Shown: piece after piece, positions 27,731-38,953 of the stretch
How positions within the stretch are numbered: position 1 is the first letter of the stretch
Layout: each line of letters opens with the position of its first letter
Source: an uncultured Roseobacter sp.
Lineage (GTDB): Bacteria > Pseudomonadota > Alphaproteobacteria > Rhodobacterales > Rhodobacteraceae
DNA: 64,000 nucleotides
Direction: 5' to 3'
Assembly: GCF_947499265.1 (NCBI RefSeq)
Contig: NZ_CANMNK010000002.1
Coordinates: 637,123 to 701,122, forward strand
Made by a program: the position numbers and the translations under genes
Notes under the pieces: generated by a model
Told to the model about the DNA's origin: nothing
What the model saw: the letters and a program-made list of their open reading frames with translations, nothing else
Database searches by the model: none

Positions 27731-28398
27731 ATTTCATAGAGAATGCAGACCGTGATATGGCGGTGATGAACGTGGCACACGCGCTGACCAGCGATTTGCG
27801 CAAATGCCTTTTGCAGCATGAATTTGCCAGTTTTGCCGTGCCGGGCGGCACCACGCCGGGCCCGATTTTCGACGCGATGAGCTCGGTGGAGATCGATTGG
27901 GACCGGGTGCATGTGATGCTGACGGATGAGCGCTGGGTGCCAGAGGCGCATGCCAGATCGAACGCAGCACTGGTGAAATCACGCCTGCTCACCGGGCACG
28001 CGGCACAGGCAAAGTTCATTTCCTATTACCGCGATGGCATGAGTGCCGCGGAGGCTGCGCCTGAGATCTCCGCGGCACTTGCTGACCAGGTGCCGATTTC
28101 CCTGCTGCTGCTTGGCATGGGCGAAGACATGCACACCGCCTCGCTCTTTCCCAACGCGCCGGGCCTTGAGGCGGCGATGGCGCGCAATGCGCCTCTCATC
28201 TGCGCGCTGGCGCCTGACAGCCAGCCCGAGGCGCGGGTGACGCTGAGCGCGCAGGCGCTGGATGGGGCGATGGACAAGCATCTGGTGATTTTCGGCGATG
28301 AAAAGCGTGCCGCCTTTGAGCGGGCGATGACCCTGCCAGCGTTGGACGCACCCATTGGCGCGGTGATCAAGGGGGGGACGGTGCATTGGGCCGCTTGA
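27727..28398 (+). CDS. pgl: 6-Phosphogluconolactonase
   Basis: 223 residues. It hydrolyses 6-phosphogluconolactone made by Zwf. The family is related to glucosamine-6-phosphate isomerases: [14 protein letters not shown] near the N-terminus, [10 protein letters not shown] (residues about 62-71) and [16 protein letters not shown] (about 125-140) are intact. ATG 27727 overlaps the zwf stop by 4 bp, and its own stop overlaps the likely TTG start of pgi, so the three genes are translationally chained. Confidence 0.95.
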   Translation: MNFIENADRDMAVMNVAHALTSDLRKCLLQHEFASFAVPGGTTPGPIFDAMSSVEIDWDRVHVMLTDERWVPEAHARSNAALVKSRLLTGHAAQAKFISYYRDGMSAAEAAPEISAALADQVPISLLLLGMGEDMHTASLFPNAPGLEAAMARNAPLICALAPDSQPEARVTLSAQALDGAMDKHLVIFGDEKRAAFERAMTLPALDAPIGAVIKGGTVHWAA

Positions 28399-29987
28399 CC
28401 GATCACTGGGCCGCGTTGAATGCGCGTTATGACGCCACCAAGACGCGGCCGATCCTGTCGCTCTTCGAGGTGCCGGACCGGGCGGCTGATTTCAGTGCGC
28501 AGACCGGCGACATGCTCTTTGACTATTCGAAAACCAACATTGACACCGACATCCGCGATGCCCTGATGGCTCTGGTGGACGCGGCGGGCGTGGCAGCAAA
28601 GCGCGACGCGATGTTCTCTGGTGAGGCGATCAATGATACCGAAGGGCGCGCTGTCCTGCACACCGCCCTGCGCAATCTGGACGGCGGGCCGGTGCTGGTG
28701 GACGGGCAGGACGTGATGCCCGGGGTGCACGCAACCCTGGAGCGCATGCGGGGCTTTGCTGATCAGATCCGGAGCAGTGGCGTCACGGATGTCGTCAACA
28801 TCGGCATCGGCGGGTCGGACCTGGGCCCGGCCATGGCGGTACAGGCGCTGTCGCCCTACCATGACGGGCCGCGCTGTCATTTTGTCTCCAATGTCGATGG
28901 TGCGCATATCGCCGATACGCTGCGCGAGCTGGACGCCAAAACCACGCTGGTCATCGTGGCCTCGAAAACCTTCACCACGATTGAGACCATGACCAACGCG
29001 CGGACCGCCAAAGCCTGGATGGCGGAGCACGGCGGCAATCCGGCGGCGCAGTTCGCAGCGCTCAGCACCGCGGAAGAGAAGACGCGGGATTTCGGCATCC
29101 CTGCGGATCGTGTCTTTGGTTTTGAGGATTGGGTCGGGGGGCGGTATTCCATGTGGGGGCCCATTGGCTTGTCGCTGATGATCGCGATTGGGCCCAAGGG
29201 GTTTGATGCCTTTCTGCGCGGCGGGCAGGCGATGGACCGGCACTTTCGGGCCGCGGCATGGTCGGAAAACCTGCCGGTGCTGCTGGCGCTGGTGGGTATC
29301 TGGCACGCCCAGGTCTGTGGTTATGCGAGCCGCGCGGTTCTGCCTTATGATCAACGCCTGACGCGTCTGCCCGATTATTTTCAGCAGCTCGAAATGGAAT
29401 CCAATGGCAAGGGCGTGCAGATGGACGGCTCGGATGTCGAGGTGTCCAGCGGCCCGATTGTCTGGGGTGCGGCGGGCACCAATGGCCAGCATGCATTCTA
29501 CCAGTTGATCCATCAGGGTACGCGTGTGGTGCCCTGTGAATTCATGATCGCGGCGGAGGGGCATGAGGCCGATCTGGCGCATCACCATCAATTGCTGATC
29601 GCGAACTGCCTGGCGCAATCGGAAGCCTTGATGCGCGGGCGCAGCCTGGAAGAGGCGCGCGCGAAAATGGCGGCCACCGGGTTAACCGGCGATGAACTGG
29701 AAAGACAGGCGCGGCATCGGGTCTTCACCGGCAATCGCCCCTCCGTGACGCTGGCGTATCCCTTGCTGGACCCATTTGTTCTGGGGCAGATCGTGGCGCT
29801 CTATGAGCATCGCGTGTTTGTAGAAGGGGTCATTCTCGGCATCAATTCCTACGATCAATGGGGGGTTGAACTGGGTAAGGAACTGGCAACCTCGCTGCAG
29901 CCGGTCATCGACGGGCAGGCGGGTACAGAGGGCAAGGATGGCTCCACTGCTGCGTTGGTGGATTTCATTCATCGGCATCAGGCGTAA
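28395..29987 (+). CDS. pgi: Glucose-6-phosphate isomerase
   Basis: 530 residues. It interconverts glucose 6-phosphate and fructose 6-phosphate; with Zwf and Pgl it lets fructose 6-phosphate enter the Entner-Doudoroff route. Signatures: [18 protein letters not shown] (phosphate site), [11 protein letters not shown], the PGI signature around [14 protein letters not shown], and [12 protein letters not shown] at the C-terminus. No ATG is available near the expected start. TTG 28395 ([12 protein letters not shown]) overlaps the pgl stop as TTGA; TTG 28386 in the same frame is an alternative. Convergent with the thioesterase gene. Confidence 0.95.
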   Translation: MTDHWAALNARYDATKTRPILSLFEVPDRAADFSAQTGDMLFDYSKTNIDTDIRDALMALVDAAGVAAKRDAMFSGEAINDTEGRAVLHTALRNLDGGPVLVDGQDVMPGVHATLERMRGFADQIRSSGVTDVVNIGIGGSDLGPAMAVQALSPYHDGPRCHFVSNVDGAHIADTLRELDAKTTLVIVASKTFTTIETMTNARTAKAWMAEHGGNPAAQFAALSTAEEKTRDFGIPADRVFGFEDWVGGRYSMWGPIGLSLMIAIGPKGFDAFLRGGQAMDRHFRAAAWSENLPVLLALVGIWHAQVCGYASRAVLPYDQRLTRLPDYFQQLEMESNGKGVQMDGSDVEVSSGPIVWGAAGTNGQHAFYQLIHQGTRVVPCEFMIAAEGHEADLAHHHQLLIANCLAQSEALMRGRSLEEARAKMAATGLTGDELERQARHRVFTGNRPSVTLAYPLLDPFVLGQIVALYEHRVFVEGVILGINSYDQWGVELGKELATSLQPVIDGQAGTEGKDGSTAALVDFIHRHQA

Positions 29988-30016
29988 GATTTGGAACAGA
30001 CGGTCTGCCCCCGCTT

Positions 30017-30499
30017 TCAAACGTCGCGGGTGGCGCCGTCCACAGCCTCGAACCGCTTGCGTACCGACGCGGGGATCTCGTAGCGCCCGGTACCATCCGG
30101 GTTCAGCAGCACCAGCACACAGTCGAATGTCGCCCGCAGCGTGCCACCCGACCACAGCATTTGCGCCAGCGAAAAGGATGTGGTCCGAAACCCCGTGCAG
30201 CCGCAGGTGACGACATAATCCTCGTCCATCCGCATTTCCTGCCGGTAATGGATCTGGCCGGAGCGGATCACGATCCGCGGGTCGGTGCCCGCGCCCATAT
30301 AGCGCGACAGCCCCCAATCCTGCGTGTATTTGATGCGCAGCCGCTCAAACCAATGCATGTAAACGGCGTTGTTGACGTGGTTGAGCACATCGAGTTCGGA
30401 AAAACGCACCTTATCCGCCATGGCCAGCGGCGCCGGGGGCGTGATGCCAAGCTTGGATTGGTCTTCGGGTGAGAGCGGCGTGTGGTAGAGCAGGGTCAT
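30017..30499 (-). CDS. Acyl-CoA thioesterase, 4-hydroxybenzoyl-CoA thioesterase/YbgC type
   Basis: 160 residues with a single hotdog domain. The FSELDVLNHVNNAVYMHWFERLRI segment contains the catalytic aspartate and the helix typical of the 4HBT group; IHYRQEMRMDEDYVV and LATFDCVLVLLN-type strands complete the fold. Such enzymes hydrolyse acyl-CoA thioesters; chain preference is not predictable. It stands alone, with its start 130 bp from the divergent DmdB-like ligase. That neighbour also handles acyl-CoA, so a shared pathway is possible but unproven. Confidence 0.83.
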   Translation of the reverse strand: MTLLYHTPLSPEDQSKLGITPPAPLAMADKVRFSELDVLNHVNNAVYMHWFERLRIKYTQDWGLSRYMGAGTDPRIVIRSGQIHYRQEMRMDEDYVVTCGCTGFRTTSFSLAQMLWSGGTLRATFDCVLVLLNPDGTGRYEIPASVRKRFEAVDGATRDV

Positions 30500-30629
30500 A
30501 CAGTGCCCCTAAGCCCTGTCGCGATGTTTGCCAAGACTTGTCAGCGCAGGGTTGCGGGTGCACGATGCCCTCAAGGGTCGCAAAACGCCGATGGCGCAAA
30601 AGACGACCCGGACCTAACGGGAGACGACC

Positions 30630-32249
30630 ATGCTTGGCCAGATGATGACCGCGCCGCTACTGATTTCTTCACTCATTGATCATGCGGCGCGCTACCATCG
30701 CGACACCGATGTGATTTCCGTCAATACCGGTGGTGGTGAAGAGCATACGACCTGGGGGCAGGTGGGGCGTAATTCCAGGCAGTTGGCGTCAGCGCTGACC
30801 CATCTGGGGCTGGCCCCGCAAACCCGCTGCGCCACCATCGCGTGGAACAACCGCCGCCATCTGGAGATCTATTTCGGCGTGTCGGGGGGTGGCTTTGTCT
30901 GCCATACGATCAACCCGCGGCTGTTCCCGGAGCAACTCGTCTACATCATCAACCACGCCGAGGATGAAGTACTGTTTATCGACAGCACCTTTGTGCCGCT
31001 GGTCGCCGCGATCCGCGATAAGCTGAGCAGCTTGAAACACATCGTGTTGCTCGAAGCCGAGGTCGGTGAGGCCGCGCGCATCTTGCCCGGGATCATCGCC
31101 TATGATGATCTGCTGACGCAGGGCGATGCGGGCTACCTCTGGCCGCAGTTCGATGAGTTTACCGCCTCAAGTCTCTGCTATACCTCCGGCACCACGGGCA
31201 ACCCCAAGGGGGTGCTGTTTTCACATCGCTCGACCGTGCTGCACAGTTTCGCCTGCAATCTGGCTGACAGCATCGGGTTTTCGGCCATGGATGTCGTGCT
31301 GCCCGTGGTGCCGATGTTCCACGTCAATGCCTGGGGCTCGCCCTATGCCTGTGCCATGGTCGGCGCACGGGTGGTCTTGCCCGGACCGGGCTTGGACGGG
31401 CCGTCGCTTGTGGGCCTGATCGATCACCATAAAATCAACGTGGCCCTGGGGGTGCCGACCATCTGGCTGGGGCTGCTGGGCGAGGCGGAAAAGGCAGGTA
31501 GCACGCTGGAAAGCCTGCAGAAAACCGTTGTGGGGGGCTCTGCCTGCCCGCCCTCCATGATCGCGGCCTTCCGCGAGCGTTACGGCGTGGAAACGATCCA
31601 TGCCTGGGGGATGACAGAGATGTCGCCCATCGGGTCGGTCAATCAGCCACTGGCCAAACACATGGACCTTGAGCTGGACGCTCTGCACCGTCTGCGCGAA
31701 AATCAGGGCCGTCCGCCCTGGGGCGTGGAGCTGGCGATTGTCGATGATGCGGGCAATCCGCTGCCGCATGACGGTGAGACCCAAGGTGAGTTGGTGGTGC
31801 GCGGCCAGTTTATTCTGGACGCCTATTTCCGCTCCACACGCGAAGAAACCCTGCAGGAGGGGTGGTTCAACACCGGCGATGTCGCGACCCTTGATCCCGA
31901 TGGCTATTTGTCGATCCGTGACCGGTCCAAGGACATCATTAAATCGGGAGGCGAATGGATCAGTTCGGTCGAGTTGGAAAACATCGCCATCGCCCATCCG
32001 CAACTGGCGGATGCGGCTGTGATCGGGGCGCGGCACGAAAAATGGGATGAGCGCCCGGTGCTGGTCGCGGTCAAATCCGAGGGTCAGGAGCCTGAGGTCG
32101 CGGAGATACTTTCAATCTACGAGGGCAAGATCGCCAAGTGGCAGATCCCGGATACGGTTGTCTTTACCGATGTTCTGCCCCGCAATGCCACGGGCAAGGT
32201 TTTGAAGCGTGACCTGCGGGACACGTTTGGAAACGTATTGATGCAGTAA
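30630..32249 (+). CDS. dmdB: Acyl-CoA ligase closely resembling 3-methylmercaptopropionate-CoA ligase DmdB
   Basis: 539 residues, AMP-forming. Motifs: [20 protein letters not shown] (from about residue 181), [44 protein letters not shown] and the catalytic lysine in NATGKVLKR. The opening [20 protein letters not shown] and overall pattern closely match the Roseobacter DmdB proteins that activate methylmercaptopropionate in DMSP demethylation, as I remember them. Medium-chain fatty acids are also used by that family, so the symbol is a best guess. The rest of the dmd pathway (dmdA, dmdC, dmdD) is not in the window. Confidence 0.78.
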   Translation: MLGQMMTAPLLISSLIDHAARYHRDTDVISVNTGGGEEHTTWGQVGRNSRQLASALTHLGLAPQTRCATIAWNNRRHLEIYFGVSGGGFVCHTINPRLFPEQLVYIINHAEDEVLFIDSTFVPLVAAIRDKLSSLKHIVLLEAEVGEAARILPGIIAYDDLLTQGDAGYLWPQFDEFTASSLCYTSGTTGNPKGVLFSHRSTVLHSFACNLADSIGFSAMDVVLPVVPMFHVNAWGSPYACAMVGARVVLPGPGLDGPSLVGLIDHHKINVALGVPTIWLGLLGEAEKAGSTLESLQKTVVGGSACPPSMIAAFRERYGVETIHAWGMTEMSPIGSVNQPLAKHMDLELDALHRLRENQGRPPWGVELAIVDDAGNPLPHDGETQGELVVRGQFILDAYFRSTREETLQEGWFNTGDVATLDPDGYLSIRDRSKDIIKSGGEWISSVELENIAIAHPQLADAAVIGARHEKWDERPVLVAVKSEGQEPEVAEILSIYEGKIAKWQIPDTVVFTDVLPRNATGKVLKRDLRDTFGNVLMQ

Positions 32250-32365
32250 GTCAGATTTAACCCCTGTCTGGCAAAATTGGCGTAGAAGTATCTCAACCAC
32301 AGATTTAATCGCCAACCAGAGTGCGCCTTTTACGTGTTGCGCTTGATCCGACCGGGAGACATTCC

Positions 32366-32809
32366 ATGAAACTGACAGCCCTCATTCTTGCGGCAGCATT
32401 GCCGACCACTGCACTGGCAGGGCCGGATCGGCTGTCCATTCTGCTGGGATCAGAGCATTTCAATGCGTCGGAGGATTTCCGGGAGTTCAACCCCGGCGTT
32501 TTCCTGACGTGGGAGCAGGAGACCTTCGATTACAGCGTTGGCCTGTTTCAGAACAGCTATTCCAATGTCTCCGCGCTGGTCTCGATCGGGTATGACGTGG
32601 AACTGGCAGATGAATTCGAAGTGGGTATTTTTGGTGCTCTGGCGCTCTACCCCGGCGAAGGGGACCGTTTCAGCCACGCCATTGGCGATGTGGTGCCGCT
32701 GCTGGGTCTGCAGGCGCGGTATCGCAACTTCTTCACCCAATTGATCCCAGCGGACGGCGATTCCGCAGATGGTGTGCTGACCTTTGGTGTGACCTTCGCA
32801 CTCAACTGA
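32366..32809 (+). CDS. Small exported protein, probable outer-membrane beta-barrel-like, unknown function
   Basis: 147 residues. The signal peptide MKLTALILAAALPTTALA is clear, and the mature chain starts GPDRLSILLGSEHFN. The rest alternates hydrophobic and polar residues in short strands (NPGVFLTWEQ, FDYSVGLFQNSYSNVSALVSIGYDV, VGIFGALALYPG), ending in an aromatic or hydrophobic C-terminus (FGVTFALN), as in small outer-membrane proteins. I do not recognise a named family. GGGAGACATTCC precedes ATG 32366. tRNA-Gly lies on the other strand just downstream. Confidence 0.65.
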   Translation: MKLTALILAAALPTTALAGPDRLSILLGSEHFNASEDFREFNPGVFLTWEQETFDYSVGLFQNSYSNVSALVSIGYDVELADEFEVGIFGALALYPGEGDRFSHAIGDVVPLLGLQARYRNFFTQLIPADGDSADGVLTFGVTFALN

Positions 32810-32820
32810 TCGGAATGGGC

Positions 32821-32894
32821 TGGAGCGGGTAACGAGAATCGAACTCGTAACTTAAGCTTGGGAAGCTCGCGTGATACCTTTTCACCATACCCGC
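32821..32894 (-). tRNA. tRNA-Gly (anticodon CCC)
   Basis: Read on the minus strand, GCGGGTA (5') pairs with TACCCGC (3') as a perfect 7-bp acceptor stem, followed by discriminator T and an encoded CCA. The T-arm contains GTTCGATTC, and the anticodon loop is TTCCCAA, giving anticodon CCC (glycine GGG codons). Length 74 nt. The lower anticodon stem has a weak pair, which is tolerable. Confidence 0.92.
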
Positions 32895-32944
32895 GCTCTG
32901 ACGGCTCAGATATTGCTTTCGATCTGGAGCGTCAAGGGGCGTGC

Positions 32945-33796
32945 TCAGGCTGCTGGACGGCGGGCCTGAAAGTAGTTGATTTCGGCCGGGACCCGCAGGC
33001 CCTCCGCCGTTTCATAGGCTGCAAAAGCAGCTTGAACATGATCGGCAATCGCGGCGCTGTCGGCGGCATTCCCCTGAAAATAGTCAACTGTTCGCGCAGC
33101 GGGACCAACACTTGTCGCCATGCGCGCCACTTCTGCAGGGGTGCCGGGTGGCGTCAGGTGGAGACTGGCGACCTCCGCCTTGATCTCATTAAAACCCGCC
33201 TCTGACAGAATCTGTGTGACACGGTCCACGTCCCGAAAGGCAAAGGGGCCCGGCGCATCAGGGTCTACCGCGGGTGGGGCGCCGAGCCGCGCCTTCGCCG
33301 CCTGCGCTGCGGTGGTGAACCAGGGATTGTTTGGAATCTGGCCCCAGGAGGCAAACGTCACAGGCGCCCCCGGTTTCAGCCCCTTGATCAGATTGGAAAA
33401 AGCCAACACCGGATCGGCAAAGAACATCACGCCAAAACGCGAAATCAAATGGTCAAAAGACGCAGGCTGAAAATCATGCTCTGCGGCGTCTGCGACCTCA
33501 AAGACCACATTTGATACGCCCGCGGCACGTTTCTCTGCGTGGGCCAGCATCGTGGGCGAAATATCCGCGCCGAACAAAGATCCGGTGTCGCCGATCATTT
33601 CGGCGGCTTGCAGCGTGCTGGCGCCGGTGCCACAGCCAATGTCTAGGATGCGGGCGCCGGGCCGCAGGTCTGCCCGCGCAAAGACGCCGTCCAGAACCGG
33701 TTGCATGAACGTATCCAGCATTTCCTGTTGCTCGACCCATTTTTGCCCCGCTGAATGGGTCCAGAATTCCGCCTGATCGGCGTTCGCAGAGGTCAC
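32945..33796 (-). CDS. Class I SAM-dependent methyltransferase
   Basis: 283 residues. The SAM-binding motif I is ILDIGCGTGASTLQAAEMIG (about residues 50-69), followed by GADISPTMLAHAEKRA and an SFDHLISRFGVMFF segment typical of the UbiE/methyltransf_11 group. Substrate unknown. Its GTG start (33796) overlaps the stop of the corrinoid-activation gene by 4 bp (GTGA), so the two are translationally coupled. That arrangement suggests a connected role, perhaps in one-carbon or corrinoid metabolism, but the SAM methyltransferase itself is not a known part of such systems. Confidence 0.82.
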   Translation of the reverse strand: MTSANADQAEFWTHSAGQKWVEQQEMLDTFMQPVLDGVFARADLRPGARILDIGCGTGASTLQAAEMIGDTGSLFGADISPTMLAHAEKRAAGVSNVVFEVADAAEHDFQPASFDHLISRFGVMFFADPVLAFSNLIKGLKPGAPVTFASWGQIPNNPWFTTAAQAAKARLGAPPAVDPDAPGPFAFRDVDRVTQILSEAGFNEIKAEVASLHLTPPGTPAEVARMATSVGPAARTVDYFQGNAADSAAIADHVQAAFAAYETAEGLRVPAEINYFQARRPAA

Positions 33797-35844
33797 GCGC
33801 GCCGCCTTCTGCGCCGTCCGCCGCCCGCACCATCATCCGCGCCACCGCCGCCGGTGTTGAAGGTAGCCTCCGGCAGGGTCACGATGGAATTGAGAATGGG
33901 GAAGGGCTCCACCGCATTGGGAATGGCCGAAGCATTCACGAAATGCTCCTGAAACCGGGGCTCGATGGCGGTTTCGACCTTGTGGATGGCGCCGACGGTG
34001 GCTTCGATCTCGGCGCGCGCGCCGGTATTGAGCAGGGCGATCCGTGCACCGGTGCCCGCGGCGTTGCCTGCCGAGGTGACCTTGTCCAGCGGTGCGTCCG
34101 GGATCATGCCCAGCACCATCGCATGTTTGGTCGAGATATGCGCCCCAAAGGCCCCGGCGAGCACCACCCGGTCCACCTTGTCGACGCCGAATTTATCCAT
34201 CAGCAGCCGTGCGCCTGAATAGAGCGCCGCCTTGGCCATCTGTATCTCGCGGATGTCGCGGTTGGTGATGGTGATCAACGGACCACCCGACGCCGTGCCG
34301 TCATAGACCCGGTAGGAATAGGTGCGCCCGTCCAGAAATACGCGGTCCGACCCGGTCTGTTCCGGTGAGCCGATCAATCCCGGTGCATCCACGATGCCAT
34401 GGATACGCATCTCGGCCACCATCTCGATGATGCCGGATCCGCAGATGCCGGTCACACCGGTGGTCGCGATCATCTCGTCAAAGCCGTCTTCATCCGACCA
34501 CAGATCCGAGCCGATGACCTTGAAACGCGGGGCCTTGGTGGCGGGGTCAATCTCCACGCGTTCGATGGCCCCCGGCGCGGCGCGCTGGCCGGAGCTGATC
34601 TGCGCGCCCTCAAAGGCGGGGCCGGTGGGTGAGGAGCAGGCCAATACCTTGTCCTTGTTGCCCAGCAGAATCTCCGCGTTGGTGCCCACATCCACGACCA
34701 GCACCAGATCATCGGATTTGTCCGGGGCTTCGGAGAGGGCCACGGCGGCAGCATCGGCACCCACATGGCCAGCAATACAGGGCAGTAGGTAGATACGCGC
34801 GGAAGGGTGGATGTTCAGTTCCAGATCATCCGCCCGCAGGCGCAGCGCGTTGTTGGTGGCCAGCGCAAAGGGGGCCTGGCCCAGCTCGAAGGGATCAATG
34901 CCCAAAAGCAGATGATGCATCACCGGGTTGCAGACAAAAACCGCATCGACGATCAGTTCCTTGTCGATCGCTGCTTCGGTGGCGATCTGGGTGAAAAGCC
35001 CGCACATGCCTTCGCGCACCGCATGGGTCATTTCTTCGGCCCCCTTGGCGTTCATCATCGAATAGGAGACGCGGCTCATCAGGTCTTCGCCAAAGCGGAT
35101 CTGCGGGTTCATCACGCCCGAGGAGGCCAGCACCTCGCCGGTTTGCAGATCGCAGAGATGTGCGGCGATGGTGGTGGAGCCCAGATCGACCGCCAGCCCG
35201 TAAACCGTGCCATCGTAGTAGCCGGGCCAGATGTTCATGATGCGCGGGCGGTTTTCGCGGTCGCCCAGATGCACCGCCACGGTGACCTTCCAGTCGCCTT
35301 TGCGCAGAATGGGTTGCATTGATTGCAGGATATGCAGATCGGCGGTGACGTGCTCCAGCTCCCATTGGCTTTCAAGCGCATCGCGCAGCCGTTCGAGATC
35401 GCCTGAGGGGTCGTGCATGTCGGGCTCTGCGACCTCGACGTAATAGAGCTTGGTGGAGGGGTCGAGCACGATCTCGCGCGCCTCTGCGCGTTTGCGCACC
35501 ACCTGTTTATGCACCTGGCTTTCGGGGGGCACGTCGATCACCACATCGCCCTGTACCGTGGCCTGGCAGCCCAAGCGGCGGCCTGCTTTCAGACCGCGTT
35601 TGTCCTGGTAGCGCTGTTCCACCTTGTTCCATTCCGACAGCGCCGTGTCGTGCACGGTGACGCCATGTTTGGAAAATTCGCCATAGCTTGGGGTGATCTG
35701 GCACTTGGAACAGATGCCGCGCCCGCCGCAGACGGAATCAAGATCGACGCCCAGCTGGCGCGCCGCCGTCAGGATCGGGGTTCCCGCCGGGAAACGGCCG
35801 CGTTTGCCCGAGGGGGTAAAGACGACGAGGGGGTCGTTGCTCAT
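33793..35844 (-). CDS. RACo-like reductive activator of corrinoid proteins (2Fe-2S plus ASKHA domains, DUF4445)
   Basis: 683 residues. A plant-type [2Fe-2S] domain occupies the first ~100 residues, with ligands C39, C45, C48 and C93 (CGGRGICSKC ... LGCQA). An ATP-binding ASKHA/DUF4445 region follows: VDLGSTTIAAHLCDL (about residue 214), PVMHHLLLGIDP, VVDVGTNAEILLG, CSSPTGPAFEGAQI, CGSGIIE and VLAGAFGAHI. RACo proteins reactivate Co(II) corrinoid by ATP-driven reduction for methyltransferase systems. No corrinoid protein or substrate methyltransferase gene is adjacent. The C-terminus ends in a glycine-rich stretch and six arginines. Confidence 0.9.
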   Translation of the reverse strand: MSNDPLVVFTPSGKRGRFPAGTPILTAARQLGVDLDSVCGGRGICSKCQITPSYGEFSKHGVTVHDTALSEWNKVEQRYQDKRGLKAGRRLGCQATVQGDVVIDVPPESQVHKQVVRKRAEAREIVLDPSTKLYYVEVAEPDMHDPSGDLERLRDALESQWELEHVTADLHILQSMQPILRKGDWKVTVAVHLGDRENRPRIMNIWPGYYDGTVYGLAVDLGSTTIAAHLCDLQTGEVLASSGVMNPQIRFGEDLMSRVSYSMMNAKGAEEMTHAVREGMCGLFTQIATEAAIDKELIVDAVFVCNPVMHHLLLGIDPFELGQAPFALATNNALRLRADDLELNIHPSARIYLLPCIAGHVGADAAAVALSEAPDKSDDLVLVVDVGTNAEILLGNKDKVLACSSPTGPAFEGAQISSGQRAAPGAIERVEIDPATKAPRFKVIGSDLWSDEDGFDEMIATTGVTGICGSGIIEMVAEMRIHGIVDAPGLIGSPEQTGSDRVFLDGRTYSYRVYDGTASGGPLITITNRDIREIQMAKAALYSGARLLMDKFGVDKVDRVVLAGAFGAHISTKHAMVLGMIPDAPLDKVTSAGNAAGTGARIALLNTGARAEIEATVGAIHKVETAIEPRFQEHFVNASAIPNAVEPFPILNSIVTLPEATFNTGGGGADDGAGGGRRRRRRA

Positions 35845-37620
<1,776 letters not shown>

Positions 37621-37656
37621 CGGGATGTTTCTGGTGGCTGACCCGCGTCCGTTCCG

Positions 37657-37875
37657 ATGACCCCTGGTGCGCGGGTCGCAGCGGCGATCGAGATCCTTGA
37701 TGTGATCGCCGCAGGGGCCGCCGCCGAGCAGGCCCTGACCCGCTGGGCCGGATCGAAAGACCGCGCACCCTCGCGCGATAATCCTACGCATCTCGATGTT
37801 CCGGTGAACCTTCAGGATGCCGCAGTGTTAGCGATCATCGCGCAATTCCCCGACACAAAGCGTCGCTTTGAGTAG
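37657..37875 (+). pseudogene. rsmB: Remnant of the 5' end of a resident rsmB (16S rRNA m5C967 methyltransferase) gene
   Basis: The first ~42 codons (MTPGARVAAAIEILDVIAAG, then EQALTRWAGSKDRAPSRD) align with the N-terminal NusB-like domain of RsmB. They also match the complete copy at 39431 (MTPAARISAAINLVDRILDG, then RALAGWGRKNRYAGSKDRAA). About six residues between the Trp and GSKDR are missing here, and after SRDN the similarity stops, leaving a 72-codon frame with an unrelated tail. A matching C-terminal remnant lies at 40945-41151. Spacing of 36 bp after guaB suggests the original gene was cotranscribed with it. A short expressed peptide cannot be excluded. Confidence 0.65.
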
Positions 37876-38098
37876 CGCGCTGGTTACTTAGGCCCTCAAT
37901 TTTCAACGCTGACAGCTGTCTCCGCATTCCAAACGCCCTGCCGGTCATGGCTCTTTGAGCGTGCCGACAAAGACCGTCGATACTACTCATACATGTGCCG
38001 TTTGGCAGGCCAATAATTCATGATGGCTAAGGCTGACTTTCATCGTCGCGCACTACTTTCAGGTCCACAGTCAGATGCGCGGACAAGGTTGTCGGCGG

Positions 38099-38953
38099 TC
38101 AGCTGCGCCAATGCGGGGTTTGAAGGCTGGCGATTAAGCCATCAAGAGCGTCGAGGTCAAAGGTCTCGGCGGTATCCAACAGCTTTCCTGCAGCGGCGAG
38201 TTCGTCGCATTGAGCGATCGCCTCTCTGACAGCTTTTTTGTCTGCATCAGTCTGGTCACGCCAGCTATCCCAATCAGAAACCTCTTGCTTTGTCAGAGCC
38301 AAAAAGTCCCTTGCCAAGTTTATACGGACGAACCAAAGGCCCTTGGCGTCACCTTGCCCAAAATCCTCCAGGCGTGGGAAATCGTGGCCGAACTGCTCCC
38401 ACACGTGCCAGGGGTACAAGAATTGCTCCTTCGGTAGGTCGTTCACATCAAAGGTGATCGACAGATGCTTTCGATGTTCTTCATCCAATTGGGCGTCGGC
38501 CATCTTCCACTCTTTGGTCGCAGCATCCTGATACTCACAGATCCAATGATCTTCGTAGGTTGGTGGGTGGAAATAGCGCGCGAAACCGCAACGAACACGG
38601 GCTGCAATGCCATGATGACGAAGCAGGGAGCAGGTCAACAGGGCATAGTCTCGACATGTTCCAATGGTCCGAAAAGACGTATGCCGCGCTTGCGTGAGGG
38701 GTTTCTCTCCGAAGGCATGAACACTCGTCAGTCTTTCGGAGACCGGCAAGGTCGCACGCGATGCTCGAGTAATCTCCCCTGGCGGCTCAGCATATAGATG
38801 CGCGCCAAAGTAATCGTGCAAGAGGATGCCCTGCACCGTGGAGGTGACCGCCGATACGCCGCCAGGGACGACGTCAAACGATCTGACGCATTCTTTCGGA
38901 TCGCTCCATTCTCCGTGTCGAAGATAGAATTGAGACGCGTTTTGCTGGTGCAT
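38099..38953 (-). CDS. Transglutaminase-like domain protein
   Basis: 284 residues, no signal peptide. The transglutaminase-like cysteine-protease triad is visible: Cys100 in TIGTCRDYALL, His136 in YEDHWICEY and Asp153 in KMADAQLD. The family is papain-like; bacterial members are mostly proteases or amidases and the substrate here is unknown. G+C content is visibly lower than in core neighbours. The gene points opposite to its surroundings and lies between the two rsmB remnants, so it looks acquired. ATG 38953 has AGGA five bases upstream and is preferred over GTG 38974. Confidence 0.75.
   Translation of the reverse strand: MHQQNASQFYLRHGEWSDPKECVRSFDVVPGGVSAVTSTVQGILLHDYFGAHLYAEPPGEITRASRATLPVSERLTSVHAFGEKPLTQARHTSFRTIGTCRDYALLTCSLLRHHGIAARVRCGFARYFHPPTYEDHWICEYQDAATKEWKMADAQLDEEHRKHLSITFDVNDLPKEQFLYPWHVWEQFGHDFPRLEDFGQGDAKGLWFVRINLARDFLALTKQEVSDWDSWRDQTDADKKAVREAIAQCDELAAAGKLLDTAETFDLDALDGLIASLQTPHWRS

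Noticed and set aside
28026..29618. 530-codon open frame opposite pgi
   Set aside because: Shadow of pgi; no recognisable motif and unnatural amino-acid composition.
37876..38098. Gap after the 5' rsmB remnant
   Set aside because: Searched for an integrase, IS end or small gene and found nothing convincing.
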